A stretch of 64,000 bases of DNA from Duncaniella freteri (GCF_004766125.1 NZ_SJSA01000001.1:1-64000), one strand, 5' to 3'; counted from the stretch's first letter, positions 31,392-39,708 are shown. Notes: a model not told the origin generated them from the letters alone. Translations and numbers: made by a program.

Positions 31392-32239
31392 TTTGCACCT
31401 CCTTTCACCTTGGCCCATACGGAGCGTTTAACGCGCCGCAGGTCGCCGTCGGCCTCGTCTATAATGCTGTTAATTGTCTTGGTGTCTGTCACACCGTTGG
31501 CGACGCATACGGCGGCCACGTCCTCACTGTTGTGGAGGGGCAGTTCCACAAACTTGCGACCCAAGCGGCTGAAGATCTCCGCATAGCCTTTGCGGTTCAG
31601 GCGCAGCCCCTTTTCAATCCGGGCGCGCAAGTAGCTGGTCGCGGTCAGGATAATGCCGCAGTGGTCCTCAAGCTGGTTGTAAAGGCTTATGAAAAAGTAA
31701 AGCACTTGGTCGCTCAGCTTGTCGGCCTCGTCCAGAACTATGAGCGGCGTTTCTTTGCGCTTCAACGTGTCTACAATAGCGTCCATCATGTCGGCCACGG
31801 TGTTGCCGCTGTATGCCACGCCCATTGTCTGGAGCACCTTTGCCATGAACGTGCGCCGGTTCCAGTACTCGGAGCAAACAAGGTGGTACACGTTGCGCCC
31901 GGCTGCCGTGTAGTTCTTTACGGCCTCGGTCTTGCCGCTCCCGGCTTCACCGATTACAGCCATCACCAGGGCGTCGCGCTGCGCGTTCTCCAGGGCAAAG
32001 GTCATGGCGTTGTAGGCACGGGTCGGCACCAACTGCCACCCCTCGGCGCCGCGCCCGTTTATCTGCCCGGCTATGCTGCGCCACATCTCGTCGGCTATGG
32101 TCTCCCAGTTGCCGGCCAATATCTTGCTCACGGTCGCGCTGCTCACCTTTAACGCGGTGGCCGCTTTGTTCTGGCTCCCTTTTTGCTCGCAGTAGGCGCG
32201 GAGCTGGTCGCTGATCTGTTGTTTCTCTTGTGTTGTCAT
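31388..32239 (-). CDS. MuB-like target-capture ATPase
   Basis: 283 residues. The N-terminal 60 form a helix-turn-helix (GSQNKAATALKVSSATVSKI). An AAA+ domain has Walker A GEAGSGKT at 97-104 and Walker B PLIVLDEADKLSD near 165-178. Downstream, SYLRARIEKGLRLNRKGYAE fits MuB. MuB binds target DNA, activates the transposase and gives target immunity. It lies 13 bp after the transposase, as in Mu. Confidence 0.9.
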   Translation of the reverse strand: MTTQEKQQISDQLRAYCEQKGSQNKAATALKVSSATVSKILAGNWETIADEMWRSIAGQINGRGAEGWQLVPTRAYNAMTFALENAQRDALVMAVIGEAGSGKTEAVKNYTAAGRNVYHLVCSEYWNRRTFMAKVLQTMGVAYSGNTVADMMDAIVDTLKRKETPLIVLDEADKLSDQVLYFFISLYNQLEDHCGIILTATSYLRARIEKGLRLNRKGYAEIFSRLGRKFVELPLHNSEDVAAVCVANGVTDTKTINSIIDEADGDLRRVKRSVWAKVKGGAK

Positions 32240-32252
32240 ATCCTTTTACGTC

Positions 32253-34271
32253 TTAAAAATTACTGTAATTAAATTCTTCTGTATCACTGTCGCCGTGCGC
32301 CGTTATCGGCACTTCTATTGCCTCGACCTCCAGCGCGTCAATGTCGGCGGCGGTCAGCCGTTTGCGGCTCCGGTTATCTTTGTGCTGTCCCCGGCTGTCG
32401 GTTATCAGCAGCCGGTCCTCTATGCTGCCGCGAAGCGCCGGGGTGCCGGCTATGATTTGCTCGGTGGCGGTGTAGGCCAGTGCCATGCGCTCGGCTGTCC
32501 GGGTCTCCAGTTGCTTGTTATAGTCGCGCACTCTCTGCAACTGCTCGGCATCCCCGGGCTGCCGGTCGGCTAAGGCCATCGGCTGCACATACTTTTCCTC
32601 AAGCATGTAGCGGCGTTGCCCGTTCTCGCTCACTGCAAGCACCTCCCGCAGGTCGTCGGGGTCATACTTCACGGTCCACCGCTCGGCGGCATGGTCGCGG
32701 AAACTCAGGTCAAAGCAGTCATAATCACGCTTAACGCCCAATATTGTGGGGCGGAGTCCGCAACCCTCGAGCACGTTCTTAAAGCCGGTTTCTACTCCGA
32801 AGTTAAGCAGGTAGGTTTCACGGCTCAGCGGTAAGCGGTTTTCAGTCTTCAACTTGCCATATCCGGCCATAAACTCCTCATATTTCGCCATGCGCTCCAG
32901 TCTCATCATTTCGTTAATCTGGGTGCGGAGGCCTGCTTCGTCGGGGAAGTGGTGGCGCATACGGTTCAGCGCGTCGCTGTTCGGCTGTCGCTTCGGGTTG
33001 CTGGTAATACCGAAGCCCGACCAGTTGTTACACCTAATGCAATAGCGCGTATTTAGATAGTTGAAGTAAGGCTCTACGGGCTTGGCCTTGGCGTTGTGCG
33101 CCTGTGCCGGTGTCACCTTGCCGCCCATTACGGCGTAAAGATCGTGCATGGTCTTAATCGCGTAGCGGTCGCTCTGCACTTGCGTGGCCCGGAGCATTTC
33201 GCCGGTCAGTTCTCGGCTGTGGCGGGCTGCGTCTCTCAAAGCCTCTTTAATCAGCGCCGGGCTCTCGTGCGTGCCTATCGCGTAGCCTATCGGGTAGTTA
33301 TTGAATACGTCAAGCACTACAACCATAGTCAGGCGGTTGGTGTAGGTTGTCACATTGTGCCCCTTTTTGTCGGTCTTGGTAGTCTGGTAGAGCAGCTCCA
33401 CAGTCCAGCCGTCAAGCGACCACATCAGGAACGGGGTTGTCGGGCGGCTGCGCTTCACCTGCATTGTCACATTGTTGCGGAAGTTCGACACTCCCAAACG
33501 GCCGGCCCTTATCACGGTGCCCAGCTTCTCACGCCACACGGCTACCGCTCCAGCGGTTATGGATTTCCACCCCTTGGCTGCTGCAAAGCGGTTGTAACCC
33601 TCGCAGACCAATGTGTCGGGGAGGTTGTTGTGGTGAGCCAGTAGAGCGGTCAGCACTTGCTCCTGTTCCTCGTCGGCTACCTTGGCGGCGTTGCCGTTCA
33701 GATACTTGCCGGAGATAAAGCACACATAACCCTGCTGCAAATACTCCTGAAATTTCATTTGCAGACGGCGCGCGCTCCTGGGCAATGAATGGGGGAAACT
33801 GTCGGCCAATCTCGGGAGCGCTGCCGCGGCTCGCGCCCAAAATTCTTTAGCGGCCACGGCCTTTTTACCTGTGCGCTGCCGCTTGCTTACATGAGCCTCC
33901 CAGCAACGCCGGAAAGCGTTCATAACTGCCGCGTTGCTCGCATACTCCAGCACTTTGTCCTCGGGCAAATTTCGCCCGTCGGCCAGTTTGTAGGTCTGGA
34001 AATAGTCAAGCGCCTTTGCGTCCGGCTCGATAGTGTCGACAAACTCTTTGCTTTCGGCCCGCTCCTGCAAGTCAGGATAACGGCGGTAAACCTCCGTGCG
34101 CCATTTCAGGGGCAAACTGTCAACGGCATACAACGCCGTGCGCCCATTGCCGCCCTTGCGCACTTGGTTGACCTGACCCTTACGCACTAATGCGTTAAGA
34201 TTGGAGGTCGTGATAATGCGCCCTGTCAGCTCCGCGTGGCTTATACAAATTTTTCCGTTAACTGTCTCCAT
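32253..34271 (-). CDS. MuA-like DDE transposase
   Basis: 672 residues. An N-terminal winged helix (ISHAELTGRIITTSNLNALV) binds phage ends or the enhancer. The catalytic core has Asp in FLMWSLDGWTVELL, a second Asp in VQSDRYAIKTMHDLY and a Glu in KPVEPYFNYLNTRYC, in DDE order. A C-terminal region for MuB contact follows. It inserts the phage at random sites and replicates it by transposition. Length matches MuA (663). It defines this prophage as transposable, so no site-specific integrase is needed. Confidence 0.92.
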   Translation of the reverse strand: METVNGKICISHAELTGRIITTSNLNALVRKGQVNQVRKGGNGRTALYAVDSLPLKWRTEVYRRYPDLQERAESKEFVDTIEPDAKALDYFQTYKLADGRNLPEDKVLEYASNAAVMNAFRRCWEAHVSKRQRTGKKAVAAKEFWARAAAALPRLADSFPHSLPRSARRLQMKFQEYLQQGYVCFISGKYLNGNAAKVADEEQEQVLTALLAHHNNLPDTLVCEGYNRFAAAKGWKSITAGAVAVWREKLGTVIRAGRLGVSNFRNNVTMQVKRSRPTTPFLMWSLDGWTVELLYQTTKTDKKGHNVTTYTNRLTMVVVLDVFNNYPIGYAIGTHESPALIKEALRDAARHSRELTGEMLRATQVQSDRYAIKTMHDLYAVMGGKVTPAQAHNAKAKPVEPYFNYLNTRYCIRCNNWSGFGITSNPKRQPNSDALNRMRHHFPDEAGLRTQINEMMRLERMAKYEEFMAGYGKLKTENRLPLSRETYLLNFGVETGFKNVLEGCGLRPTILGVKRDYDCFDLSFRDHAAERWTVKYDPDDLREVLAVSENGQRRYMLEEKYVQPMALADRQPGDAEQLQRVRDYNKQLETRTAERMALAYTATEQIIAGTPALRGSIEDRLLITDSRGQHKDNRSRKRLTAADIDALEVEAIEVPITAHGDSDTEEFNYSNF

Positions 34272-34274
34272 AGG

Positions 34275-34649
34275 TCACGCGTTTTTTGCCTTGTTTTGGA
34301 GTTCTCCGATTTGGTTGATTGCTACGTTATGTTGTTCAGCGACGACCTCCCCGTTGCGGTCGTAAATTGTTACGACACCAGTTGCCTTGTCAGCCTCCAG
34401 CATTGCACCATTAGGGAAATACTGACGCATATAACCGTCAGCGTCGTGCATGGTCTCCATTTGCGGAGCCGTCACCATGATAATGCCGCCTCTATTCAGC
34501 GCCATTTTACGGATTCTGCGTTCTGTGGCTGTGCCTTTGTTTATGTCATCAAACCGAAGCGCACGCCAAAGGGTCTGTCGGGAAATACCGCGAAAAGCCT
34601 TTGTTATAAATTCGCGGGTTTCCTTGGTAGCTGTTATAAAATGCTCCAT
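34275..34649 (-). CDS. First early gene, Ner-like position, unrecognised
   Basis: 124 residues. EFITKAFRGISRQTLWRALR may be a helix-turn-helix. The later part (GGIIMVTAPQMETMHDADGY) is beta-rich. It is the first gene of the leftward early operon, opposite the repressor gene, where Mu carries ner, so an early regulator is plausible. It ends 4 bp before the transposase start. Confidence 0.5.
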   Translation of the reverse strand: MEHFITATKETREFITKAFRGISRQTLWRALRFDDINKGTATERRIRKMALNRGGIIMVTAPQMETMHDADGYMRQYFPNGAMLEADKATGVVTIYDRNGEVVAEQHNVAINQIGELQNKAKNA

Positions 34650-34727
34650 GTCCTTTTACTTTATAGGGTTCTACATTCGTGGAAAATCACGATTTTTTCG
34701 TAACTTTACCGCGGCGTTACAAGTAAC

Positions 34728-34786
34728 ACGCTGCAAAGTTCGTAATTTCCTACGACATATAAAAATATTTTCGTAACTTTTTACGA
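34728..34786. promoter_or_regulatory. Immunity region: early promoter and palindromic operators
   Basis: Leftward, AACTTTGCAGC (complement of 34730-34740) resembles a -7 element for the transposase operon. Two 16-bp near-palindromes lie here: TCGTAATTTCCTACGA (34740-34755) beside that promoter and TCGTAACTTTTTACGA (34771-34786) just before the repressor ATG. GTTACAAGTAAC lies at 34716. They are likely repressor operators acting on both genes. Confidence 0.6.
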
Positions 34787-34788
34787 GC

Positions 34789-35265
34789 ATGAATGAAAAT
34801 TTAGACAATCATAGCAATACAATTCACCAGAGAATTGCCCAAATAGTTAAGCATTTCGCCGCCGACAACAACTCATTAGCGGCTAAAAATCTTGGTGTTA
34901 GCGAGGGGACTATACGGTCTTACCGCAATGGAACGACCCCAAAAGCCGACGTCTTAGAAAAAATCGTAAGAACTTACGACGTTAACGCTATGTGGCTTCT
35001 GACCGGAGTAGGGGAGATGTGCGCCCCTAACCAGTCCATGGCCGATAATGTCAGAATTTCCGGGGATACCTCACTCGTTGAATTTTTTAAGCAATTTGAC
35101 CCCTTGCTTCAACAACGGGACGACAAGCTACTCCGACAAGCTGAGGAAATCGGGCGACTCCGCGAACAACTGGAACAAGCACGCCACACCATTGAACGCC
35201 TTGAAGCCGGAAAAAACGTCTCTACTACCCACCACGCCCCGAAGCCTGCGCCTGTTGTTCCTTAG
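34789..35265 (+). CDS. Phage repressor, Mu-like immunity protein
   Basis: 158 residues. Residues 10-65 form an XRE-type helix-turn-helix (NSLAAKNLGVSEGTIRSYRN) followed by MWLLTGVGEMC, a segment typical of Bacteroidales phage CI-like repressors. The C-terminal part is a coiled coil (LRQAEEIGRLREQLEQARHT) rather than a LexA-type peptidase, so induction by self-cleavage is not expected. It is divergent from the early operon across the operator region. Confidence 0.8.
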   Translation: MNENLDNHSNTIHQRIAQIVKHFAADNNSLAAKNLGVSEGTIRSYRNGTTPKADVLEKIVRTYDVNAMWLLTGVGEMCAPNQSMADNVRISGDTSLVEFFKQFDPLLQQRDDKLLRQAEEIGRLREQLEQARHTIERLEAGKNVSTTHHAPKPAPVVP

Positions 35266-36009
35266 CGTCATGGTGTGCACGTTATGGGATCACCTCGTGC
35301 ATACTCAACTGACCCCACCCAAGCCCCCAAAAAGGCCGTTTTTCGTGTTTTTCACGCCTTTTTTGAGCCGCTTGATACATTAGACACCTTAAATCAGCAA
35401 GTTAACCACTCCAAAACGGCATATTTTAACGGTGAAATTTTGGTATTAAAGGGGTGTTAAACCCTCAAAAATCGCCCTTTTCGTTCCCAATTTTGACACT
35501 ATGGGGGTCGGTAGGGGGGTGCGTAGGTGTACCCAAGTGTATGTCCAACTGTGTATCCAACCCAATTTAAGGGAACGAAACGAGCACAATCTCGACCACT
35601 CCCCCACCCCGGTTTTACCCCTCCCGGAGCAGGGCACAGCAGCAACCATTTAAGGGGTCGTTAAACGCCATTAAACACCTGTGCCACTCCGTCGGTCATT
35701 CGCCCACATGGGCGCGCTGCGTTGCTCTCTCCCCTACCCCGCTGCCGTGGCGGCAGAATGAGCCACAAACGCGCCAAACGCTTGAATTTAGCCGCTTTTG
35801 AGCCTCCGGCGGCCACTCGTCAGGGCACGACGCAGCGACGGCCACACAGCCGGTTAAATCCAGCCATGCAGCCGCTCAAAATTAAAGCCGGTTAAAGCCC
35901 GGTTAAACCTCGATTAAAGATATATTAAACGCTCGCGCCCCAAAATTCAACCCGGATTAAAGCAATTTCAACTTTTTGCACGTTTCGTTTTTCCGGCGCG
36001 CCCGACCAC
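35266..36009. other. Left-end region of the Mu-like prophage, non-coding
   Basis: No supported gene in 744 bp. It contains repeated GGTTAAA-type motifs around 35850-35930, a copy of the end motif in direct orientation (AACGAAACGAGCA from about 35574) and the inverted end motif at 35976-35991. Short hairpins such as CTGCCG-TG-GCGGCAG occur near 35740. This is where transposase-binding sites and the prophage terminus should be. Confidence 0.5.
35976..35991 (-). repeat. Inverted end motif at the left end
   Basis: TTGCACGTTTCGTTTT is the exact reverse complement of the motif at 173-188, 35.8 kb away. The prophage terminus should lie a short way to its right, close to the stop of the next gene. 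Confidence 0.65.
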
Positions 36010-36333
36010 TCAACCCCTCATCACGCTTGCAGTCAACCAATTAAGCCACCGACCGACATTCACACCGTTGCTCGCTTCGTTTTTATGCCCGTACTCTATA
36101 TTCTTTTCTCTCATATCTATCAGCTCATGACGGCATTCACCCAGCATTTCATTCAATGATGTTGCAGTGTCGGCAAGAGCCATTGTCAAAGGATTCTTGC
36201 CGGTCTGCCGCCAACGCTTGCAGAATTCATCCTTGCCCATGCTCCCGGCCGACATATACATTCTTTCAATGGCAGCATACTCTTCTGCGTCAGTCTTCAG
36301 GCCTGTGCGCTCCTCAAATTCTTTCTGTGTCAT
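36010..36333 (-). CDS. Small prophage protein, unrecognised
   Basis: 107 residues beginning MTQKEFEERTGLKTDAEEYA, a pattern I associate with small proteins in Bacteroides prophages. Mostly helical; KDEFCKRWRQTGKNPLTMAL, then IDMREKNIEYG follow. It is downstream of the 70-residue gene (8 bp) and ends a few bases from the Mu-like prophage end. It is therefore probably from another phage into which the Mu-like one inserted, or from its extreme edge. Confidence 0.55.
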   Translation of the reverse strand: MTQKEFEERTGLKTDAEEYAAIERMYMSAGSMGKDEFCKRWRQTGKNPLTMALADTATSLNEMLGECRHELIDMREKNIEYGHKNEASNGVNVGRWLNWLTASVMRG

Positions 36334-36340
36334 GATGTCT

Positions 36341-36553
36341 TTATTTTATTTCGTTAATAATCGGTTTCTGAGAACAGCCGTAGGCATACATCAGCCGGTC
36401 TTTCAACTTCTCTACATAGAATTCCGGGGCTGTGAACATGATGCCGCTCTCCTCATTGTAACTGAAGGGTACGCCGTCTAAAATCAGCACCGTGGCTACC
36501 TTGTGCTTGACGCTCTGCGTCTGCCATTTCTTGGTTTCGTCTGTCTCGCTCAT
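36341..36553 (-). CDS. Small prophage protein, unrecognised
   Basis: 70 residues from the ATG at 36553. The longer frame would run back into the operator region and the divergent repressor gene. Contains SVKHKVATVLILDGVPFSYN and EFYVEKLKDRLMYAYG, a small alpha/beta protein. It is the first gene of a two-gene leftward unit opposed to the second repressor. Confidence 0.5.
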   Translation of the reverse strand: MSETDETKKWQTQSVKHKVATVLILDGVPFSYNEESGIMFTAPEFYVEKLKDRLMYAYGCSQKPIINEIK

Positions 36554-36615
36554 AATGCTAAATTTTATCAACTCGCGGTTTTTTCGTATATTTGACCGCT
36601 CGTTCATTACTGAAT

Positions 36616-36675
36616 ACGCTGCAAAGTTAAGCGATAATTTTCGCGAATCCAAATTTATCAACGATATTTTTCGCA
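36616..36675. promoter_or_regulatory. Second immunity-type operator region
   Basis: ACGCTGCAAAGTT (36616-36628) is identical to 34728-34740 and gives a leftward AACTTTGC element. Palindrome-like GCGATAATTTTCGC (36631-36644) and CGATATTTTTCG (36662-36673) lie between it and the repressor ATG. The operators differ from those of the first repressor, so immunity would be distinct. Confidence 0.5.
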
Positions 36676-36677
36676 TT

Positions 36678-37157
36678 ATGTGTAAAATTTTATCTCGCAT
36701 AAAAATTTTAGCGGATGCCGAGGGGGTTTCCATTGGCACCATTGAGCGTGTAATAGGTGCAAGTAGAGGGGTTATATCCAAGGCAATATCCAAAGGCACC
36801 GATATACAGTCTAAATGGTTGGAACTCATTTGCGAAAGATATCCTAAGTATTCTCCCTTATGGCTATTAACAGGCGAAGGGGATATGCTGAGAGAATCCG
36901 CATGTGGTACAACAATGCACCAGGAGTCGCACCCCGAAGAAGCATCTGAGAAAAATATCGCAGGTTGTACTCAAAAATTTTCACAGCAAGATCCAAACGC
37001 CATACTCATCGAGCGTTTCATGACTACCATAAGGGAACAAGCAGAAGAGATAGGCCGACTCAAGGAACGTATAACACAGCTTGAACGCGAAAAAAACGAA
37101 CCCACGGTATCCTGTCAAACTGCACCAAGGGAGCTTTCAACATCCCAAGTGGACTAA
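36678..37157 (+). CDS. Second phage-type repressor
   Basis: 159 residues from the ATG at 36678; a longer upstream frame reads through the operators. It has the same architecture as the repressor at 34789: helix-turn-helix (GVSIGTIERVIGASRGVISK), PLWLLTGEGDML, then a coiled coil (QAEEIGRLKERITQLEREKN). The two proteins are distant relatives. It faces the small genes at 36.0-36.5 kb and may hold another prophage or remnant in check. Confidence 0.7.
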   Translation: MCKILSRIKILADAEGVSIGTIERVIGASRGVISKAISKGTDIQSKWLELICERYPKYSPLWLLTGEGDMLRESACGTTMHQESHPEEASEKNIAGCTQKFSQQDPNAILIERFMTTIREQAEEIGRLKERITQLEREKNEPTVSCQTAPRELSTSQVD

Positions 37158-37432
37158 TCAGTATATGGAATGAATTTGGGATATGCCCAAACTGAACGAA
37201 AAGGATACCAAAGGGAACCCCGGAACGCCCCCGAATCATCTCTTTTCTGTGTGTTACCCCCTCAAATTAGGGTATAAAACAGCGTAAATAGCTGACTCCC
37301 CCTTATTTAATAATGTGTATATTGGCAAAGCCATGGTTTTTTCTTCATAGTGAAATGCAAAAATCGGGGGTCTATTTTGAAAAAACGGTATTTTCCCTCC
37401 CCTCTATTGCACCCCCCGATTACCCCAAATGT

Positions 37433-37489
37433 GAATATCCACTTTTCACAAAGTGAATATCCACTTTGAATATCCACCTGAATATCCAC
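37433..37489 (+). repeat. Four GAATATCCAC iteron-like repeats
   Basis: Exact GAATATCCAC copies start at 37433, 37455, 37468 and 37480, spaced 22, 13 and 12 bp. They lie downstream of the second repressor and could be binding sites of a regulator, recombination accessory or replication protein. Confidence 0.6.
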
Positions 37490-37520
37490 CTCTCAAAATT
37501 GACCGTTCTAACATCAAAAA

Positions 37521-37542
37521 GGTGGAGCTGTGAGGCTCCACC
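37521..37542. terminator. Short perfect hairpin
   Basis: GGTGGAGC (37521-37528) pairs with GCTCCACC (37535-37542). A clear T-run is missing, so it may be an RNA stability element rather than a terminator. Confidence 0.45.
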
Positions 37543-37625
37543 CGGAAGGTCATCGATCTAACAGCACTCCGAGGCTGTTATAACGTTGTTATTATGTCAT
37601 TCTCATCGTCCTGTGGACGCTTGTC

Positions 37626-37868
37626 TTAGCAAGAATCATCTGCGCCATCACCGGCTCCACGAGGGGCTGTGAGCAGCGTAGTTTGCTGTATTATCGCACG
37701 TTTAGTGACAACTGAGCCTCTTCCGCTCAACCCGGCGCGGCGCAGATAATCATACCCACAACCCACCTGTTCGGGGGTCAAATGATGGAAAATGGCTGCA
37801 ATAGAGCCAAAAGCGAGGGTTTTGCGCTTGCCTGTCAAGTGGACGATGATACATTTGGTCTGTCTCAT
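37626..37868 (-). CDS. Small unrecognised protein
   Basis: 80 residues from the ATG at 37868 (MRQTKCIIVHLTGKRKTLAF). The segment SIAAIFHHLTPEQVGCGYDY, then RRAGLSGRGSVVTKRAII looks like a compact helical DNA-binding protein. It stands alone between repeat arrays. Function not known. Confidence 0.5.
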   Translation of the reverse strand: MRQTKCIIVHLTGKRKTLAFGSIAAIFHHLTPEQVGCGYDYLRRAGLSGRGSVVTKRAIIQQTTLLTAPRGAGDGADDSC

Positions 37869-38188
37869 ACTCGTAGAATTTTCCGCAAATATACACAAAT
37901 AACCGCTATTTGCAACCTTTTGAATAATCAAATTATCAGAACCGGCACAAAAAAATCGGTGCAAAGCCGACTTTTAAAATGAAAATGTAAGGACATCCAT
38001 CCTAAGACACAATCTTATGTAAACGCCATGTAAACCTTTACCCCCTCTTATGTAAACGCCACGTAAACCTATGTAAACTTTTTATACGCTTCGTTTTTTT
38101 GACCACCAAATCTAGTAATCTCGTAACTCTCGCAAATTCAACGCATTTCATAAAATTCGCTTGACCTCAGTATCAAACGCTTCGTTTT
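37869..38188. other. Non-coding region before the conjugative-element genes
   Basis: 320 bp without a gene, containing the ATGTAAAC repeats (38013-38078) and two ACGCTTCGTTTT-like motifs near 38087 and 38177. The left edge of the conjugative element probably lies in or near here. Confidence 0.45.
38013..38078 (+). repeat. Two 33-bp units with five RYGTAAAC motifs
   Basis: Units 38013-38045 and 38046-38078 both begin TCTTATGTAAACGCCAYGTAAACC. Together they hold four ATGTAAAC and one ACGTAAAC. They precede the gene at 38189, so they may be operators, iterons or excisionase sites. Confidence 0.6.
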
Positions 38189-38797
38189 ATGCCCCCCACA
38201 CGGCTTAAAGAGGTCAATGGAATCATCAGCGGTTATGACGGTGGTATGATGCCTTTTGAACAGGCGTTTGCGCTTGCACGGTTCTACTATGACTTTCAGG
38301 ATACCAACGCGCTTATAGCCGATGCGGAGGTTATGGCCGGTGAGAATCCAGAACAGCTGAAAGAGACAGCACTTTCCCTCAAAGCAGAGACCGCGACACT
38401 CCTTAATAATATAGGACGGCTGGACGGTGTTGATTTCCGGGGGATTGCAAACACGCACTCCCGATATTATCATGCCATATTCCAAGAGGATTCGGACGAG
38501 CTTAACCCATACTGGAAGCGGTATTGCGAGCTGAACAACCGTCTTGACTATCTACCTATCGACTCAAAGGAGTATGCCGAGGCCGAAAAGGAGTGCGATG
38601 CGGCAAAGGCGGAGCATGACAGACGGCAGACCGATGTCAGGAGGATATATGCGGAATATGAGCGTGAGAACCGGCGCGCCGGGGATGTCTTTTCCCTAAA
38701 AGCCCCATATCTGTACGCTCTCGCGGCTAAACTTAATGGCATTGCCGGAAGCATACTCAACGACCTTGACCGTATGGAGAAAGGAGAAGGCCAATGA
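38189..38797 (+). CDS. Unrecognised helical protein at the conjugative-element start
   Basis: 202 residues, nearly all helical and charged (YAEAEKECDAAKAEHDRRQT), probably coiled-coil. The stop overlaps the next start by 4 bp, so the two genes form a unit. It follows the ATGTAAAC repeat array. I do not recognise a family. Confidence 0.55.
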   Translation: MPPTRLKEVNGIISGYDGGMMPFEQAFALARFYYDFQDTNALIADAEVMAGENPEQLKETALSLKAETATLLNNIGRLDGVDFRGIANTHSRYYHAIFQEDSDELNPYWKRYCELNNRLDYLPIDSKEYAEAEKECDAAKAEHDRRQTDVRRIYAEYERENRRAGDVFSLKAPYLYALAAKLNGIAGSILNDLDRMEKGEGQ

Positions 38798-39204
38798 GCG
38801 GAAGCCAGCTGCTTGAAACCGCCAAGTGGCGGGATGTGGTTGAATTAGGGCTGTGCATGGCGATCCACGACGTATGCAACGACAGCCAGTTTGAAAACTG
38901 CACACCTCTCGACTTTGCCAATTTCCTTAACGTAAGGGAAGTGACAAAATCCATAGCCGTGTTGCCGAAAGAGAAACTACGGGTATGCTACATGGTCTTT
39001 GCCGTGGCGCGGAATATCAGTCCGAGGAACGAGGCGGAGACATGGACGCGGTTGTTCCTTCAACGCTGCGGCATCGCCAGGTCTTACTACGACAAGCACC
39101 GCTCCGACATCTGCGCCGATTATGCCACAGAGGACAACCAAAACTACCGCAAATCCATAGACGGAGCCATCGAGGGATGGCGTTCAAGGCGGAAAACCCC
39201 GTAA
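38794..39204 (+). CDS. Unrecognised protein, conjugative-element accessory
   Basis: 136 residues with hydrophobic-core helices (DVVELGLCMAIHDVCNDSQF) and VCYMVFAVARNISPRNEAET. Coupled to the previous gene and followed by a strong terminator. Similar small proteins precede excisionase genes in Bacteroidales elements, by recollection only. No motif indicates function. Confidence 0.5.
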   Translation: MSGSQLLETAKWRDVVELGLCMAIHDVCNDSQFENCTPLDFANFLNVREVTKSIAVLPKEKLRVCYMVFAVARNISPRNEAETWTRLFLQRCGIARSYYDKHRSDICADYATEDNQNYRKSIDGAIEGWRSRRKTP

Positions 39205-39245
39205 AAATCCGGCTTCTCCCCATTTGTAACATATTAAGAAACTTT

Positions 39246-39289
39246 GCAAACGCACTATGCGACTGAAATTCAGCGTATAGTGCGTTTGC
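39246..39289 (+). terminator. Strong hairpin terminator
   Basis: GCAAACGCACTATGCG pairs with CGTATAGTGCGTTTGC (one mismatch), followed by CATTTTT. It ends the two-gene unit at 38.2-39.2 kb. Confidence 0.75.
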
Positions 39290-39429
39290 CATTTTTAACC
39301 TTTCCCCGCGGCCGCCACATTGAGCCACATGGGAACGGCTGTAATTTTGCATCGGAACACAAAGGCTGACAAGTCTATCAATCAGCACATTCCAAAATCA
39401 AAAATATCAACTAAAACATCTCATTGTCG

Positions 39430-39669
39430 ATGCAGACAAAACGAAAATTACTCAACTCGCAGGAAGCCGCCGACTATCTCGGCTTCTCCCTGTCCTACTT
39501 CCGCAAGATGATGATGCGGCGCGTAATCCCCATGTATAAGCCGAGCGGCAAACTCTGCTTTTTCGATCCCGACGACCTTGACGCATATCTCAAGAGCGTC
39601 CGCATATCGTCGCATGACGAGATTGAAGCCGAAGCAGCCCGCTATCTCGCGAACAAGAAACCTCTTTAA
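39430..39669 (+). CDS. Excisionase-like helix-turn-helix protein
   Basis: 79 residues from the ATG at 39430; a TTG two codons earlier is also in frame. KLLNSQEAADYLGFSLSYFR, then KMMMRRVIPMYKPSGKLCFF, DPDDLDAYL is the MerR-like excisionase/HTH-17 pattern. Such proteins help excise Bacteroides conjugative transposons. No integrase is in the window, so its partner is elsewhere or lost. Confidence 0.75.
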   Translation: MQTKRKLLNSQEAADYLGFSLSYFRKMMMRRVIPMYKPSGKLCFFDPDDLDAYLKSVRISSHDEIEAEAARYLANKKPL

Positions 39670-39708
39670 CCACCTACAAATCACCTACAAATCCAATCGT
39701 TCAAGACT

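Larger units (their letters stand above)
37158..37625. other. Non-coding region with repeats and a hairpin
   Basis: 468 bp without a supported gene. It contains the GAATATCCAC repeats and a hairpin terminator, listed separately. A 60-codon leftward frame here only translates the repeats. Confidence 0.5.

Noticed and set aside
1-36000. Diversity-generating retroelement as in some Bacteroides Mu-like phages
   Set aside because: No reverse transcriptase, template repeat or variable repeat was found near the fibre genes.
37307-37489. 60-codon leftward frame MDIQVDIQSG
   Set aside because: Its start merely translates the GAATATCCAC repeats; there is no promoter or neighbour to support it.
38138-38485. 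115-codon leftward frame
   Set aside because: Antisense to the helical protein at 38189-38797; composition follows that gene.
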